DNA of 64,000 bases from Sphingosinicella sp. CPCC 101087 (GCF_004151485.1 NZ_SBFF01000001.1:62001-126000), one strand, 5' to 3'; positions 42,721 through 51,960 are shown, counted from the first letter of the stretch. Numbers and translations: made by a program. The notes: generated by a model from the letters alone, not told the origin.

Positions 42721-43200
42721 ATGCAACTCGACCGCTTCGACCGCGAGCTGCTCAATCTGGTGCAGGACGATGCCGGGCAGACCGCGGAGCGCCTGGCGCA
42801 AGACGTGAACCTTTCTCCCTCTGCGATCCAGAGACGGCTGAAGCGCCTGCGGGAAGAAGGCGTGATCCAGCGCCAGTGCGCCGTGCTGGACCCGCGCAAG
42901 GTCGGCCGGCCGACCTTCTTCGTCGTCTCTCTCCAGGTGGAGCGCGAACGACCCGAGCTGCTGATCGAGCTTCGCCGATGGCTGTCGCGCGAGCCCCATG
43001 TGCAGCAGGCCTTCTACGTGACGGGAGAGGCCGATTTCGTCATCATCGTGACCGTCCCGGACACCGAAGCCTATGACGCGCTGATGTCGCGCCTGGTCAG
43101 CGACAATCCGAACGTGAAGAGGTTCACGACCAATGTCGCGCTGGGGGTGGTGAAGCGCGGTCTGTCGATACCCTTGCCGGTGGAGGACGACCGAGGCTAG
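42721..43200 (+). CDS. Lrp/AsnC-family transcriptional regulator
   Basis: Predicted 159-residue regulator. The N-terminal helix-turn-helix is LDRFDRELLNLVQDDAGQTAERLAQDVNLSPSAIQRRLKRLREEGVI, read in parts, and RAM-domain features (GEADFVIIV, DTEAYDALMSRLV) fill the C-terminal half. It is divergent from the M20 peptidase with 119 bp between and precedes the PLP enzyme by about 166 bp. Control of both in response to an amino acid is inferred. Confidence 0.9.
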   Translation: MQLDRFDRELLNLVQDDAGQTAERLAQDVNLSPSAIQRRLKRLREEGVIQRQCAVLDPRKVGRPTFFVVSLQVERERPELLIELRRWLSREPHVQQAFYVTGEADFVIIVTVPDTEAYDALMSRLVSDNPNVKRFTTNVALGVVKRGLSIPLPVEDDRG

Positions 43201-43366
43201 CCGCTCACGAAAGGCGGACCCGGTGCCGAGATGGCCGGCCAGCGGCAGTCCCGCACGCCGACCGGGACATTGGGCGCCTCGTGGAACGGCTTTTCACCGC
43301 GGCAGGGGACTCCACCGCGCAATCCCCGCAACCGCTCGGCATAATTTGCGGCCCGGCGGCGGGACG

Positions 43367-44347
43367 ATGATGCAGAATGGGCGCATGGACGAATTGAACG
43401 AACTCGAATTCGCCGCGAGCCCGCTCCTCGACCTGCCGCGGCTGGCGCGGCAAGCCCAGGTCGAGCGCGTCTTCGTCAAGGATGAGGGCACGCGCCCACT
43501 CGGCAACTTCAAGGTGCTCGGCGGGATGCTGGCGGGGCTAAGGGCGCTCGCCCGGGCGGGCGGCGATCGTTCGGTCTTGATCTGCGCGAGCGACGGAAAT
43601 CACGGGCTCGCCGTGGCGGCCGCGGCACAGCGTGCCGGCGCCAACGCCCGCATCTATCTTCCGCGACACGCCTCGGTGCAGCGCGCGACCCGTATCGAAG
43701 CCATAGGCGGCGAGGTCGTCTGGATCGAAGGCAGCTACGACGATGCGGTGGACATGGCGGCGGCCGCGGCGGAGGCCGGCGAAGGGCTCCTGGTGCCGGA
43801 CACGACCAGCCGGGCCTACGAACCGGCGGTCGCGGAGGTGATGGAGGGCTATGGCCGGATCTGCATGGAGCTGTCGGACCAGCTTCCCCTGCCGCCGACC
43901 CACCTCTTCGTCCAGGCCGGCGTCGGCGGGCTGGCGGCAGCCATGGCGGAGGGCCTGCGCGGACAAATGGCCGCACCGGGCAAAATCATCGTCGTCGAGC
44001 CGGAGAACGCCGCCTGTGTGGCCGCGGGCCTCGCCACGGGCAAGCCCGTCCGTATCGGCGGAGACCTCCTCAGCTGCGCGGAGATGCTGTCCTGCGGCCT
44101 TGCCTCGGCGCCCGCGCTGGAGATCCTGCTGCGCCACGCCGTCGATTCGATCTGTGTGGGAGAACCGGCGCTTCAAAGTGCGGTCGGCACCTTGCTGGCG
44201 GGTGGAGGCCCCCTCACCTCCCCTTCGGGCGCAGCCGGCCTCGCGGGGCTCGCCATGGTCGCGCATAGCCCCCGGCTGCGTAACGCGTTCGAGCTGGCGA
44301 ACGATAGCCGTGTGCTCATCGTCGCGACGGAAGGCGCGCCGGCCTGA
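43367..44347 (+). CDS. Fold-type-II PLP enzyme, diaminopropionate ammonia-lyase/threonine dehydratase-like
   Basis: Predicted 326-residue cytosolic enzyme. The PLP lysine is K49 in LGNFKVLGG, preceded by VKDEGTR, an arrangement typical of diaminopropionate ammonia-lyase. SDGNHG (75-80) and a VGGLAAAMAEG phosphate-binding glycine loop near 190-200 complete the site. At ~326 residues it is shorter than DpaL (~400), so the substrate may differ. Tandem ATGs at 43367 and 43370, and another at 43385, leave the start uncertain. It should eliminate ammonia from an amino acid; the adjacent Lrp and M20 genes support amino-acid catabolism. Confidence 0.82.
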   Translation: MMQNGRMDELNELEFAASPLLDLPRLARQAQVERVFVKDEGTRPLGNFKVLGGMLAGLRALARAGGDRSVLICASDGNHGLAVAAAAQRAGANARIYLPRHASVQRATRIEAIGGEVVWIEGSYDDAVDMAAAAAEAGEGLLVPDTTSRAYEPAVAEVMEGYGRICMELSDQLPLPPTHLFVQAGVGGLAAAMAEGLRGQMAAPGKIIVVEPENAACVAAGLATGKPVRIGGDLLSCAEMLSCGLASAPALEILLRHAVDSICVGEPALQSAVGTLLAGGGPLTSPSGAAGLAGLAMVAHSPRLRNAFELANDSRVLIVATEGAPA

Positions 44348-44494
44348 AGCCGTTCGGCAGGAGGGCGCGGCCAAAGCCGGCGGCGCGAGGCTGCTCCAGG
44401 AGCGCGAGCTGGTCGCCCGACCCCGGCGACCTAGAGCGGAACAAGGAGCGAACGGCCCTGCGGCTTCTCCAGCGAAGCCGTGGCAAAGCGCCGC

Positions 44495-44848
44495 TCAGGA
44501 GCCGGCGATTGGCGGGTCCGCCCTGGTTGCCGTCCATTCGCAGCTCTCGAGGCTGATCGGATCGAGGAACATGCCCCCCATCGTCAATCCGATCTGCCAA
44601 CGAACCTGGGCATGGACGGGGCCGATCCCCGGGACGTCCAGGGTGACGTAGCTGCCGATCCGCACCGGAACGGCACATTCGGCCATGAAACCGCAGGTGG
44701 AGACATTCCGCACGCGCACCTCGACATCGTAGCGGTCGCCGGAGCGTAGCACGGCGTTCCCCGCGACAGGCGTGCGTGGCGAGCGCCGCGACTTGTACGC
44801 GGGGTCCCGGTCGGGCGCATCGGGCCTAGACGGCGGGTTCCAGTCCAT
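44495..44848 (-). CDS. PilZ-domain protein
   Basis: Predicted 117-residue protein that is essentially one PilZ domain. A basic RRSPRTPV stretch lies before the barrel. NVSTCGFMAEC is the usual D/NxSxxG-type motif, and VPGIGPVHAQVRW continues it. Binding of cyclic di-GMP is possible, but the canonical RxxxR is only partly clear, so ligand binding is not certain. Sphingomonads carry many such single-domain PilZ proteins. Confidence 0.8.
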   Translation of the reverse strand: MDWNPPSRPDAPDRDPAYKSRRSPRTPVAGNAVLRSGDRYDVEVRVRNVSTCGFMAECAVPVRIGSYVTLDVPGIGPVHAQVRWQIGLTMGGMFLDPISLESCEWTATRADPPIAGS

Positions 44849-44961
44849 TGCGGACTTTTACGCGCGAACTGGTGAAGGAGCCGTAAAACGCCCGGTCGGT
44901 TCGGGCGTGGCGTCGAATATCTCCGCACCGGGTCGAAATCGCGAGACAGGCCCTCTATTGA

Positions 44962-46413
44962 ATGACCATGCCGTTCCGATGCCTGGTCCCCTTCGCCCTT
45001 TTCGCCTCGGCCTTCGCGCTTTCCGGGTGCGAGGAAAGGGCGACTGGACCATTGCGGGTGAGCGCCATCGGAGCGCCGCCCGAAATGGTCAATCCGAACC
45101 TGCAGCCGATGGACGCCGCATCGGCTTTCCTCCTCGAAGCGACGGCCCAAGGCCTGGTGCGCCTCGATGCCTCGGGCGAAGTCGAGCCGGCGCTGGCGCA
45201 GAGCTGGATCGTCTCGGACGACGGGCTACGCTACACGTTCAGAATCCGACAGGCCACGTGGGCAGACGGGAGCCGGGTGACCGCGGAGCAGGTTACGGCA
45301 CGGCTGCTTGCGGCGGCGAGCCGTGCCAGCCGCAACCCGCTCAAGCCGGTGCTCGGCGCCATCGCCGAAGTCGAGGCGATGACCGACCAGGTGCTCGAGA
45401 TCAGTCTGCAGGGGCCGCGGCCCAACCTGCTGCACCTGCTCGCGCAGCCCGAATTCGCGATCATGGTCGATGGCGGCGGCACCGGTCCCTACAGGGTCGC
45501 CGAAGCGGAGGACGGCGTGGTGCGCCTCGTTGCGATCCAGGGCGAGGAGGAGGAAGAGACGGTCCGACTTTCGGAAATCCTGCTGCGCGGCGAGGCGGCT
45601 GCCACGGCCGTTGCGCGCTTCGTCCAAGGCGAAGCCGACCTGGTAACCGGCGGCACGATCGGAACGCTCCCTCTTCCCCGCGCCGCAGGCGCCGACGGCG
45701 GACAGCTCCAGTTCGATCCGGCGGCCGGCCTGCTCGGGCTGGAGTTCCGATCTGCCGAGGGGCCACTCGCCGATCCGGCCGTTCGTGCCGCGATGAGCAT
45801 GGCGGTCGATCGCGAGTCGCTGGTCTCGGCCCTCGCGGTGCCGACGCTCCAGCCGATCACATCGATCCTTCCGCCGATCACCGGAGACGCGCCGCGGCCG
45901 GTCCTGCCGGTCTGGGCGCTGTCGTCCATGCCGATGCGTCGCGAACTCGCCGCACGCACCATAGCCGCTCTCGAAGCCCGACCCAGGATACGCGTCGCGA
46001 TGCCCGACGAGCCGGGCTACCGGCTCCTGTTCGCGCACTTGCGGCGGGACTGGCGGCTGATCGGGATCGAGGCGGAACGCGTGGGTCCCGACGAGACGGC
46101 GGAGCTGAGGCTGGTAGACGCCGTAGCGCCCGCGCGGCTCTCCAGCTGGTATTTCCGACGCTTCACCTGCGAGGCAGGGCCGGTCTGCGATGCCGAGGCC
46201 GACGCGGCGCTCGAAGCGGCACGGATGGCGCCGACCACCGCGCAGCGGCGCATGCAGCTCAACCTTGCCGAGCGAGTCCTGACCGGACTCACCCCCTACA
46301 TTCCGCTCACGACGCCGGTCCGCTGGTCGCTCGTCGCGCCCCGGCTGACCGGATTCAGGCCCAATCCGTTCGCGCACCACCCCGCCGGCACACTGATCGC
46401 ACAGGAGTTCTGA
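44962..46413 (+). CDS. ABC transporter substrate-binding lipoprotein, family 5 (peptide/nickel type)
   Basis: Predicted 483-residue periplasmic lipoprotein. The signal peptide ends in the lipobox ALSGC (C23). The mature part has the family-5 features: ALAQSWIVSDDGLRYTFRIR near residue 75, WADGSRVTAEQV, and DPAVRAAMSMAVDRESLV near 275. No ABC permease or ATPase gene lies nearby; the next gene is DUF4112, 2 bp after the stop. It may serve a remote transporter or have another role. The 113-bp gap before it shows no gene. Confidence 0.84.
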   Translation: MTMPFRCLVPFALFASAFALSGCEERATGPLRVSAIGAPPEMVNPNLQPMDAASAFLLEATAQGLVRLDASGEVEPALAQSWIVSDDGLRYTFRIRQATWADGSRVTAEQVTARLLAAASRASRNPLKPVLGAIAEVEAMTDQVLEISLQGPRPNLLHLLAQPEFAIMVDGGGTGPYRVAEAEDGVVRLVAIQGEEEEETVRLSEILLRGEAAATAVARFVQGEADLVTGGTIGTLPLPRAAGADGGQLQFDPAAGLLGLEFRSAEGPLADPAVRAAMSMAVDRESLVSALAVPTLQPITSILPPITGDAPRPVLPVWALSSMPMRRELAARTIAALEARPRIRVAMPDEPGYRLLFAHLRRDWRLIGIEAERVGPDETAELRLVDAVAPARLSSWYFRRFTCEAGPVCDAEADAALEAARMAPTTAQRRMQLNLAERVLTGLTPYIPLTTPVRWSLVAPRLTGFRPNPFAHHPAGTLIAQEF

Positions 46414-46415
46414 CC

Positions 46416-46859
46416 ATGGCGATCAGTCCCAAGGATTTCGAGCGTGTCGCAAGGGACCTGCCGATCGGGCGGGACCCGGCGTCGGTGCGGCGCCGTATCG
46501 TGGCGGTCGAGGCCCTCCTCGAGCGCGCCTTCGCGGTGCCCGGAACCAGCCGCCGGATCGGCCTGGATGCCATCCTAGGCCTGGTCCCGGTGATCGGCGA
46601 CCTGATCGCGGCAGCGCTGGGCGCCTGGATGATCTGGGAAGCCCGCAACCTCGGGATGTCCAAATTCCATATCGCGCGGATGACCGGCAACATCGCCTTC
46701 GATACCGTGGTCGGAGCGGTGCCGCTGCTCGGCGACGCCTTCGACGTACTGTTCAGGTCGAACACGCGCAACGTCCGCATCGTCAAGCGCTGGCTCGACA
46801 AGCACCATCCCGAGGCGCCCACCATCGAAGGCGAGGTGCTCGAGCGTCGGGAGGTCTGA
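46416..46859 (+). CDS. DUF4112 membrane protein
   Basis: Predicted 147-residue protein with two hydrophobic segments, DAILGLVPVIGDLIAAALGA and AFDTVVGAVPLLGDAFDVLF. The repeated 'G-L/AVP-L/VIGD' pattern is the DUF4112 signature. Function is unknown. It starts 2 bp after the solute-binding protein stop and is surely cotranscribed with it. Confidence 0.85.
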   Translation: MAISPKDFERVARDLPIGRDPASVRRRIVAVEALLERAFAVPGTSRRIGLDAILGLVPVIGDLIAAALGAWMIWEARNLGMSKFHIARMTGNIAFDTVVGAVPLLGDAFDVLFRSNTRNVRIVKRWLDKHHPEAPTIEGEVLERREV

Positions 46860-46928
46860 CGGGGCCTGGATCCGAGGCTTCAATTCCGGCATTTCAGTTG
46901 CGGAATATCAAGCGCGAAGCCGCCGCGT

Positions 46929-47774
46929 TCACACCGCTGCGAGATCCAGCCCGATGTCGACGGCGGGCGCGGACTGGGTGATCCGACCGACAGACACGTA
47001 AGTGACTCCGGTCGCCGCCGTCTCGCGGATCGTTTCGAGAGTCACGCCGCCGCTCGCTTCCGTGGGCACCCGTCCGGCGACCATCGCCACCGCCTCGCGC
47101 AAGGCGGCCACGCCCATATTGTCGAGCAGCAAATGGGTCGCGCCGGCGGCGATGGCCGGCTCGATCTGGTCGATGCGGTCGACCTCGACGATGATCCGAG
47201 CGATCCCAGCCTCGACCGCCCGGGATACCGCCTCGGCGACGCCGCCGGCCACCGCGACATGATTGTCCTTGATCATCGCGGCGTCGTCGAGCCTCATTCG
47301 GTGGTTCTGCGCGCCACCCATCCGGGTGGCATATTTTTCCAGTAGACGAAGACCGGGAATGGTCTTGCGCGTGTCGAGCAGCACGGCGCCGGTGCCGGCG
47401 ATCGCCTCGACATAGCCGCGCGTCGAGGTGGCGACCCCGGATAGATGCTGGAGCGTGTTCAGCGCCGAGCGCTCCGCGGTGAGCAATGCGCGGGCCCGGC
47501 CCTCCACCCGGAGCAGGACGTCGCCCATCTCCGCCGTCGCTCCGTCCTCGACCCGGCGCTCGATGAACGCTTCGGGATCCAGCGCCCGGAAGAATCCCTC
47601 GGCGACGGGCAGGCCGGCCACAACGATCGGCTCCCGGCTGCGCATGACTCCCGAGAAACGCGCTTCGGCCGGAATCACGGCGGAAGAAGTGATGTCGCCA
47701 TGATCGCCGAGATCTTCGGCAAGCGTGTCGGCGACGAATCGGTCGAGATCGAAGCGGTCGAGGCGGAAGGTCAC
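46929..47774 (-). CDS. nadC: Nicotinate-nucleotide pyrophosphorylase (carboxylating)
   Basis: Predicted 281-residue quinolinate phosphoribosyltransferase. It converts quinolinate and PRPP to nicotinate mononucleotide, CO2 and pyrophosphate in NAD synthesis. Landmarks are NTLQHLSGVAT near 105, DTRKTIPGLR (K136/R/K set), NHRMRLDDAAMIKDNH, and a C-terminal EASGGVTLETI phosphate loop. Length is normal. Its partner nadA lies at 49354-50373 on the same strand, separated by three small genes. nadB is not in the window. Confidence 0.94.
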   Translation of the reverse strand: MTFRLDRFDLDRFVADTLAEDLGDHGDITSSAVIPAEARFSGVMRSREPIVVAGLPVAEGFFRALDPEAFIERRVEDGATAEMGDVLLRVEGRARALLTAERSALNTLQHLSGVATSTRGYVEAIAGTGAVLLDTRKTIPGLRLLEKYATRMGGAQNHRMRLDDAAMIKDNHVAVAGGVAEAVSRAVEAGIARIIVEVDRIDQIEPAIAAGATHLLLDNMGVAALREAVAMVAGRVPTEASGGVTLETIRETAATGVTYVSVGRITQSAPAVDIGLDLAAV

Positions 47775-47856
47775 GCTTGAGCGCTTAGTGCCTGATCACG
47801 GGTGGTGGAAGCGCCTCTCGCTTGCCCGCTCGGCTCAAAGGCTGCCGTGGCCAGGC

Positions 47857-48111
47857 TCAGGCCGCAACCGCCGACGCGGCGACCTGGACCGGCCGGAAAT
47901 CCGGCTTTGCCTGACGCACCGGCTGCAGACGCGGTGGAAAAGGCGGCGGAGGAGCGGCGGCTTCCGGATTGTGCGCCAGGTCGAGATAATAGCCGGCCAT
48001 CATATAATGGGCCCGCGCCGCCTCGGGGTGGCTGGCGGCTTGGGCGGCCCTGATCTCCTGCTCGGCGCGAATCCTAAAATAGGATCGCTCGTCGTCCAAC
48101 ACCTTCCGCAC
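47857..48111 (-). CDS. Small conserved-looking hypothetical protein
   Basis: Predicted 84-residue protein. The N-terminal half is a helix-rich segment (DDERSYFRIRAEQEIRAAQ, HPEAARAHYMMAGYYLD) typical of small sphingomonad proteins, and the C-terminus is proline-rich. The start is a GTG; 48111 is preferred because AAGG lies 6 bases upstream, with 48117 also possible. No function is known. The coding bias and composition match neighbours. Confidence 0.6.
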   Translation of the reverse strand: MRKVLDDERSYFRIRAEQEIRAAQAASHPEAARAHYMMAGYYLDLAHNPEAAAPPPPFPPRLQPVRQAKPDFRPVQVAASAVAA

Positions 48112-48295
48112 GCACACCCTTTCGAGACCTTAACGTTCGTTGGAACGCGCCCTTTGAAGGGCGGTTCCGGCGTTTCGACCGGGCAGAAACTCGTCCAGCC
48201 GCATGGCCCTCCAGATCGAGATTGGCACGTGGGCAACCGGAACGGCGCCGGTTCGTTTCGGAGCGCGAACGTAGCGACCGTTCTGGAGACGCGAC

Positions 48296-48736
48296 ATGAA
48301 GAGATACGCCTATCTGTGGATAACCCTTACCTTTTTCCTGGTGTCGATCGGCCTGCATTGGCTGTTCGGCTGGTACGCCTATCTCGACGAGGCCTCGCAG
48401 CATGGCCAGTCGCCCGAAATGACCTCCTATCTCGTCGAGATGGGGCGGGACACGTTCGAGAACTGGCAGTCCGAGTTCCTCCAGCTGATCTGGCAGGTCG
48501 TCGGCCTGGCTTATTTCCTCTATGTGGGCTCGCCCTCGTCGAAGGAGAATGACGACCGGCTGGAGGCCAAGGTGGACGCCCTGCTTCGGATCAATGGCGG
48601 CGCCGATGCGCAGGCGCTGATCGAACGCATCGACCGCCATTACATGCGGACCGGCGGACATGCGCACCCGCACGGGCACGACAGCGACGTGGCGAGCAAG
48701 AGCGGAAGCGACGTGAAGCACGTCGCCGCCGGATAG
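48296..48736 (+). CDS. Small membrane protein, DUF6766-like
   Basis: Predicted 146-residue protein. One clear hydrophobic segment (LWITLTFFLVSIGLHWLFGW) is near the start and a second (LIWQVVGLAYFLYVG) near residue 65. ENWQSEFLQL between them is a recognisable motif of this small family. The C-terminus is hydrophilic and histidine-rich (HAHPHGHD). The function is unknown. It faces the DUF1003 gene tail to tail. Confidence 0.7.
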   Translation: MKRYAYLWITLTFFLVSIGLHWLFGWYAYLDEASQHGQSPEMTSYLVEMGRDTFENWQSEFLQLIWQVVGLAYFLYVGSPSSKENDDRLEAKVDALLRINGGADAQALIERIDRHYMRTGGHAHPHGHDSDVASKSGSDVKHVAAG

Positions 48737-48744
48737 GAAGCGGT

Positions 48745-49329
48745 TCACGGGGAAGTGGATCCCCCCGTCTCGTCGATGACGTCGAGGACCGCCTCGGGCG
48801 CGACGTCCCGCTCGAGCTCCGTCACCTCCTCGTCGGCGGCATCCTTGATTCCGAGCCGCTCGCCGATCGCATGGACCATGCGAACCAGCCTCGTCACTTC
48901 ATGCTCGGCCAGGAGGTTGATCTGGAGATCGAGATCGTCGCGGCGGTCGGCGGCTGCCATCATCCGGTTCTGGCTTATCAAGACGAAGGTGGACAGGAAG
49001 ATCGCCTCGACGGAGGCGACCATGGCGAGCATTACGAAAGTGGGATCCCATGGCGAGAGGCCCGGCACCCAGCCCAGGTTGGCGAGGATCCAGACGCCGT
49101 AGACCACCAGGTGCAGGTAAACGAAGCGCATGCTCCCGGTGAATCGGGTGATGGCGCCGGCCAGCCTCTCCTCGAGCGGGGCCCTTGCCTGCTCGGCGCG
49201 CCGACGGTCGCGCATCGCACCGATGTTGCGAAGCAGCGCCCGGTTCAGGCTTTCCGGGCCCGGCGAAGGGAGCGTCGGCCCTCCATCGGCCGGGGGGTCG
49301 GATCGGAACGGCTGGAAGTCGGCCGGCAT
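48745..49329 (-). CDS. DUF1003 membrane protein
   Basis: Predicted 194-residue protein with two transmembrane segments (FVYLHLVVYGVWILANLG and FVMLAMVASVEAIFLSTFVL), the order and sequence typical of DUF1003. After the second helix comes SQNRMMAAADRRDDLDLQINLLAEHEV (in parts), the conserved cytoplasmic helix. The C-terminus is acidic. Function is unknown; some members are linked to metal or membrane stress. Confidence 0.86.
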   Translation of the reverse strand: MPADFQPFRSDPPADGGPTLPSPGPESLNRALLRNIGAMRDRRRAEQARAPLEERLAGAITRFTGSMRFVYLHLVVYGVWILANLGWVPGLSPWDPTFVMLAMVASVEAIFLSTFVLISQNRMMAAADRRDDLDLQINLLAEHEVTRLVRMVHAIGERLGIKDAADEEVTELERDVAPEAVLDVIDETGGSTSP

Positions 49330-49353
49330 TCTCCGGCAACGCTGGGACGGTCC

Positions 49354-50373
49354 TTATGTTGCCGCGGCAGCATGATCCCCGGCGAACACCGGACGTCCGA
49401 CATCACCCTTTCCAACCGTATGGGCGGCCATTTCGAGCATCCGGTCGAGCGACGTCTTCGCGGCGAGACGGAGCCCCTCCTCTATCTCGATGCGGGGCTG
49501 GAGGTCGCGCAGGGCGACGTAGAGCTTCTCCAGAGTGTTGAGCGCCATGTAGGGGCACATGTTGCAGTTGCAGTTGCCGTCGGCTCCGGGGGCGCCGATG
49601 AACGTCTTCCCGGGCGCCGCTTTCTCCATCTGGTGGATGATGTGCGGCTCGGTCGCGACGATCTGCACCGGCGACGGCGAGGCAAGCGCGAAGCTGAGGA
49701 TGCTCGACGTCGATCCGACATGGTCGGCATGGTCGAGAATGTGCGCCGGGCATTCGGGATGAGCGAGCACAGGCGCGCCGGGATGCTGCGCCTTGAGCTT
49801 GAGCAGCTCGGTCTCCGAAAAGGCCTCGTGGACGATGCAGACGCCCGGCCAGAGCAGCATGTCGCGGCCGGTCTTGCGAGCGAGCCAGCCGCCGAGATGC
49901 TTGTCGGGACCGAAGATGATCTTCTGGTCCTTCGGGATCTGGCTGAGGATCGTCTCCGCGGACGAGCTGGTGACGATGATGTCGGAGAGCGCTTTCACCT
50001 CGGCCGAGCTGTTGATGTAGGTGAGCGCGATATGGTCCGGATGGGCTTCCCGGAACGCCTTGAACTGATCGGGCGGGCAGCTGTCCTCCAGGCTGCAGCC
50101 GGCGTCCATGTCGGGCAGGACGACGATCTTGTCCGGCGACAGGATCTTGGCGGTCTCGGCCATGAAGCGCACTCCGCAGAAGGCGATCACGTCGGCATCG
50201 GTCGCCTGCGCCTTGCGTGCCAGATCGAGGCTGTCGCCGACGAAGTCGGACAGATCCTGGATCTCCGGCGTCTGATAATAATGGCCGAGAATGACCGCGT
50301 TGCGCTCCTTGCGAAGCCGGTCGATCTCCGCGCGGAGATCAAGGCCCTTGAGGGTGAGATTGGGTGCGTTCAT
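49354..50373 (-). CDS. nadA: Quinolinate synthase A
   Basis: Predicted 339-residue [4Fe-4S] enzyme that condenses iminoaspartate with dihydroxyacetone phosphate to quinolinate. The three cluster cysteines are visible as C93 (GCSLEDSC), C208 (HPEC) and C273 (NMCPYMALN). ILGHYYQTPEIQD at the N-terminus and GVRFMAETAKIL near 67 match the family. It is preceded by the DUF4230 gene with one base between stop and start, so they are coupled. Confidence 0.95.
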   Translation of the reverse strand: MNAPNLTLKGLDLRAEIDRLRKERNAVILGHYYQTPEIQDLSDFVGDSLDLARKAQATDADVIAFCGVRFMAETAKILSPDKIVVLPDMDAGCSLEDSCPPDQFKAFREAHPDHIALTYINSSAEVKALSDIIVTSSSAETILSQIPKDQKIIFGPDKHLGGWLARKTGRDMLLWPGVCIVHEAFSETELLKLKAQHPGAPVLAHPECPAHILDHADHVGSTSSILSFALASPSPVQIVATEPHIIHQMEKAAPGKTFIGAPGADGNCNCNMCPYMALNTLEKLYVALRDLQPRIEIEEGLRLAAKTSLDRMLEMAAHTVGKGDVGRPVFAGDHAAAAT

Positions 50374-50374
50374 G

Positions 50375-51121
50375 TCAATTCCCCGTTCGCAGCGCGGGCC
50401 GGCCGCCCGCCTGCCTGTCCCGCACGGCCTCGTCGACGCGCCGCGGCCTATCGAGGAAGACGCCTACCTCTTGCCCTGCCGGGTCTACGAACCGTACTGC
50501 CACGCTGGCGTCAATCCCCGCAGTGCGAAGCGGAATGGCGAAACTCCTCGCCACGACCCGCATCGCCGTTTCTCGCGCCAGCTCCATCGGCGTCCGTTCA
50601 CGGGCCTGGCGCATCAACTCTTCCCGGGCGCTCCGGCGGTTGGCCTGATCGAGCGTCCGTTCGGCATCGGTGAGCGCCAAGACGATGCCGCCTTCCGAAT
50701 ATTCCCGAACTCGACCGAAATCGATGTCCGGCCCCGAAATTTCAAGAGGGGGCAGGGTCACGGTGAGTGTCCGCGTAGCCGAGTCCCAAGCCAGGTTTTC
50801 GCGGCGCAGGCGCGCCAGGTCGACGCCGTAGCGGACGGTCCCAGGCATGATCAGGGTCTTGCGGGCGGTGAGGCCGAGCCGGGTCTCACGGGCGGTAACC
50901 ACCGCGACGAAGCGGCCGACGAAGGTCGTGAGTCGGCCCTGATCCCTTACCGAGAGCAAGGCGACGTCAGCGATTGCGGCCGCGTCGGGCACCGCCGCCG
51001 TCATAGGCACCTCGGCCGGAGGCTCTTCGCGCGGACGCAGAGCGAAGCCGATGAGGGCGCCGAGCAGCAAGGCAAGGAGCGGCGGAACGAGGAGCAGCAA
51101 CCTCAGCCGGCGAGCGCCCAT
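50375..51121 (-). CDS. DUF4230 family membrane-anchored protein
   Basis: Predicted 248-residue protein. One N-terminal membrane anchor (LLLLVPPLLALLLGALIGFAL) is followed by a periplasmic DUF4230 domain with DLARLRRENLAWDSATRTLTVTLPPLEI (in parts) in its centre. A helical C-terminus follows. Function is unknown. It overlaps the upstream metallo-beta-lactamase-fold gene by 19 bp and abuts nadA. Confidence 0.82.
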   Translation of the reverse strand: MGARRLRLLLLVPPLLALLLGALIGFALRPREEPPAEVPMTAAVPDAAAIADVALLSVRDQGRLTTFVGRFVAVVTARETRLGLTARKTLIMPGTVRYGVDLARLRRENLAWDSATRTLTVTLPPLEISGPDIDFGRVREYSEGGIVLALTDAERTLDQANRRSAREELMRQARERTPMELARETAMRVVARSFAIPLRTAGIDASVAVRFVDPAGQEVGVFLDRPRRVDEAVRDRQAGGRPALRTGN

Positions 51122-51960
51122 TCCTCACCCTCCGAGCGCACCAGGCCGCGCCGCTCCAGGTCGATGAGATGGGCGAGCACCGATCGCGCCGCTGCCGGAT
51201 GCAGTCGCGGGTCGACCTCGCGATACATCGCCTCGACCATTGCGGAGATCCGGCCCTCCCCCGCCTCCAGCCGGGCGATGATCTGCTTCTCGCGCATCCG
51301 GCGATGGCCCACCAGCGCGCGGACATGGGCCTGCGGATTGTCGACGGCGGGTCCGTGGGCGGGAAGATAGAGCCGGTCGTCGCGGACGCGCAGCCGATCG
51401 AGGCTCTCCATATACAGGGTCATGTCTCCATCGGGCGGCGATACGACCGTCGTCGACCAGCCCATCACATGATCGCCGGTGAAGAGGATTCCCGTTCCGG
51501 CAAGTGCGAAGCAGAGATGGTTGGAAGTATGGCCCGGCGTCGCCACGGCATCGAGCGCCCATCCCTCCCCTTCCAGCCTTTCGCCCTCGCCGAGGACTCG
51601 ATCGGGCCGATAATCGAAGTCGAAGGCCGCATCGGCGCGCGGCCCTTCATCGTCGATCGCCAGCGGCGCGCAACCGACGATCGGCGCGCCGGTCGCGGCG
51701 GCGAGCGGCCGGCTGGCCGGACTATGGTCGCGATGGGTGTGGGTGCACAGTATCGCCGCGATCCGTCGCCCGCGTGTGGCGGCTAGAATTGCCTCGACAT
51801 GCGCCTCGAGATCCGGTCCCGGATCGATCACTGCTACCTCGCGGGTGCCGATCAGATAGGTCTGGGTACCGGTGAAGGTGAAAGGCGACGGATTGTCGGC
51901 GAGCAGCCGGGCTACGCCCGGCGCGACCTCTTCGGCGCGATCATGAGGGGCAGCGTCCAT
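51103..51960 (-). CDS. Metallo-beta-lactamase-fold hydrolase with C-terminal winged helix (LACTB2-like)
   Basis: Predicted 285-residue cytosolic metallo-hydrolase. The metal motif HTHRDH (H74, H76, D78, H79) is followed by ATPGHTSNHLCF near 155 and TGDHVMGW near 180. A C-terminal winged-helix-like domain (about residues 225-285) is as in LACTB2 and related RNA-acting or thioester hydrolases. Substrate is uncertain. It is first in a run with DUF4230 and nadA. Confidence 0.85.
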   Translation of the reverse strand: MDAAPHDRAEEVAPGVARLLADNPSPFTFTGTQTYLIGTREVAVIDPGPDLEAHVEAILAATRGRRIAAILCTHTHRDHSPASRPLAAATGAPIVGCAPLAIDDEGPRADAAFDFDYRPDRVLGEGERLEGEGWALDAVATPGHTSNHLCFALAGTGILFTGDHVMGWSTTVVSPPDGDMTLYMESLDRLRVRDDRLYLPAHGPAVDNPQAHVRALVGHRRMREKQIIARLEAGEGRISAMVEAMYREVDPRLHPAAARSVLAHLIDLERRGLVRSEGEEWALAG

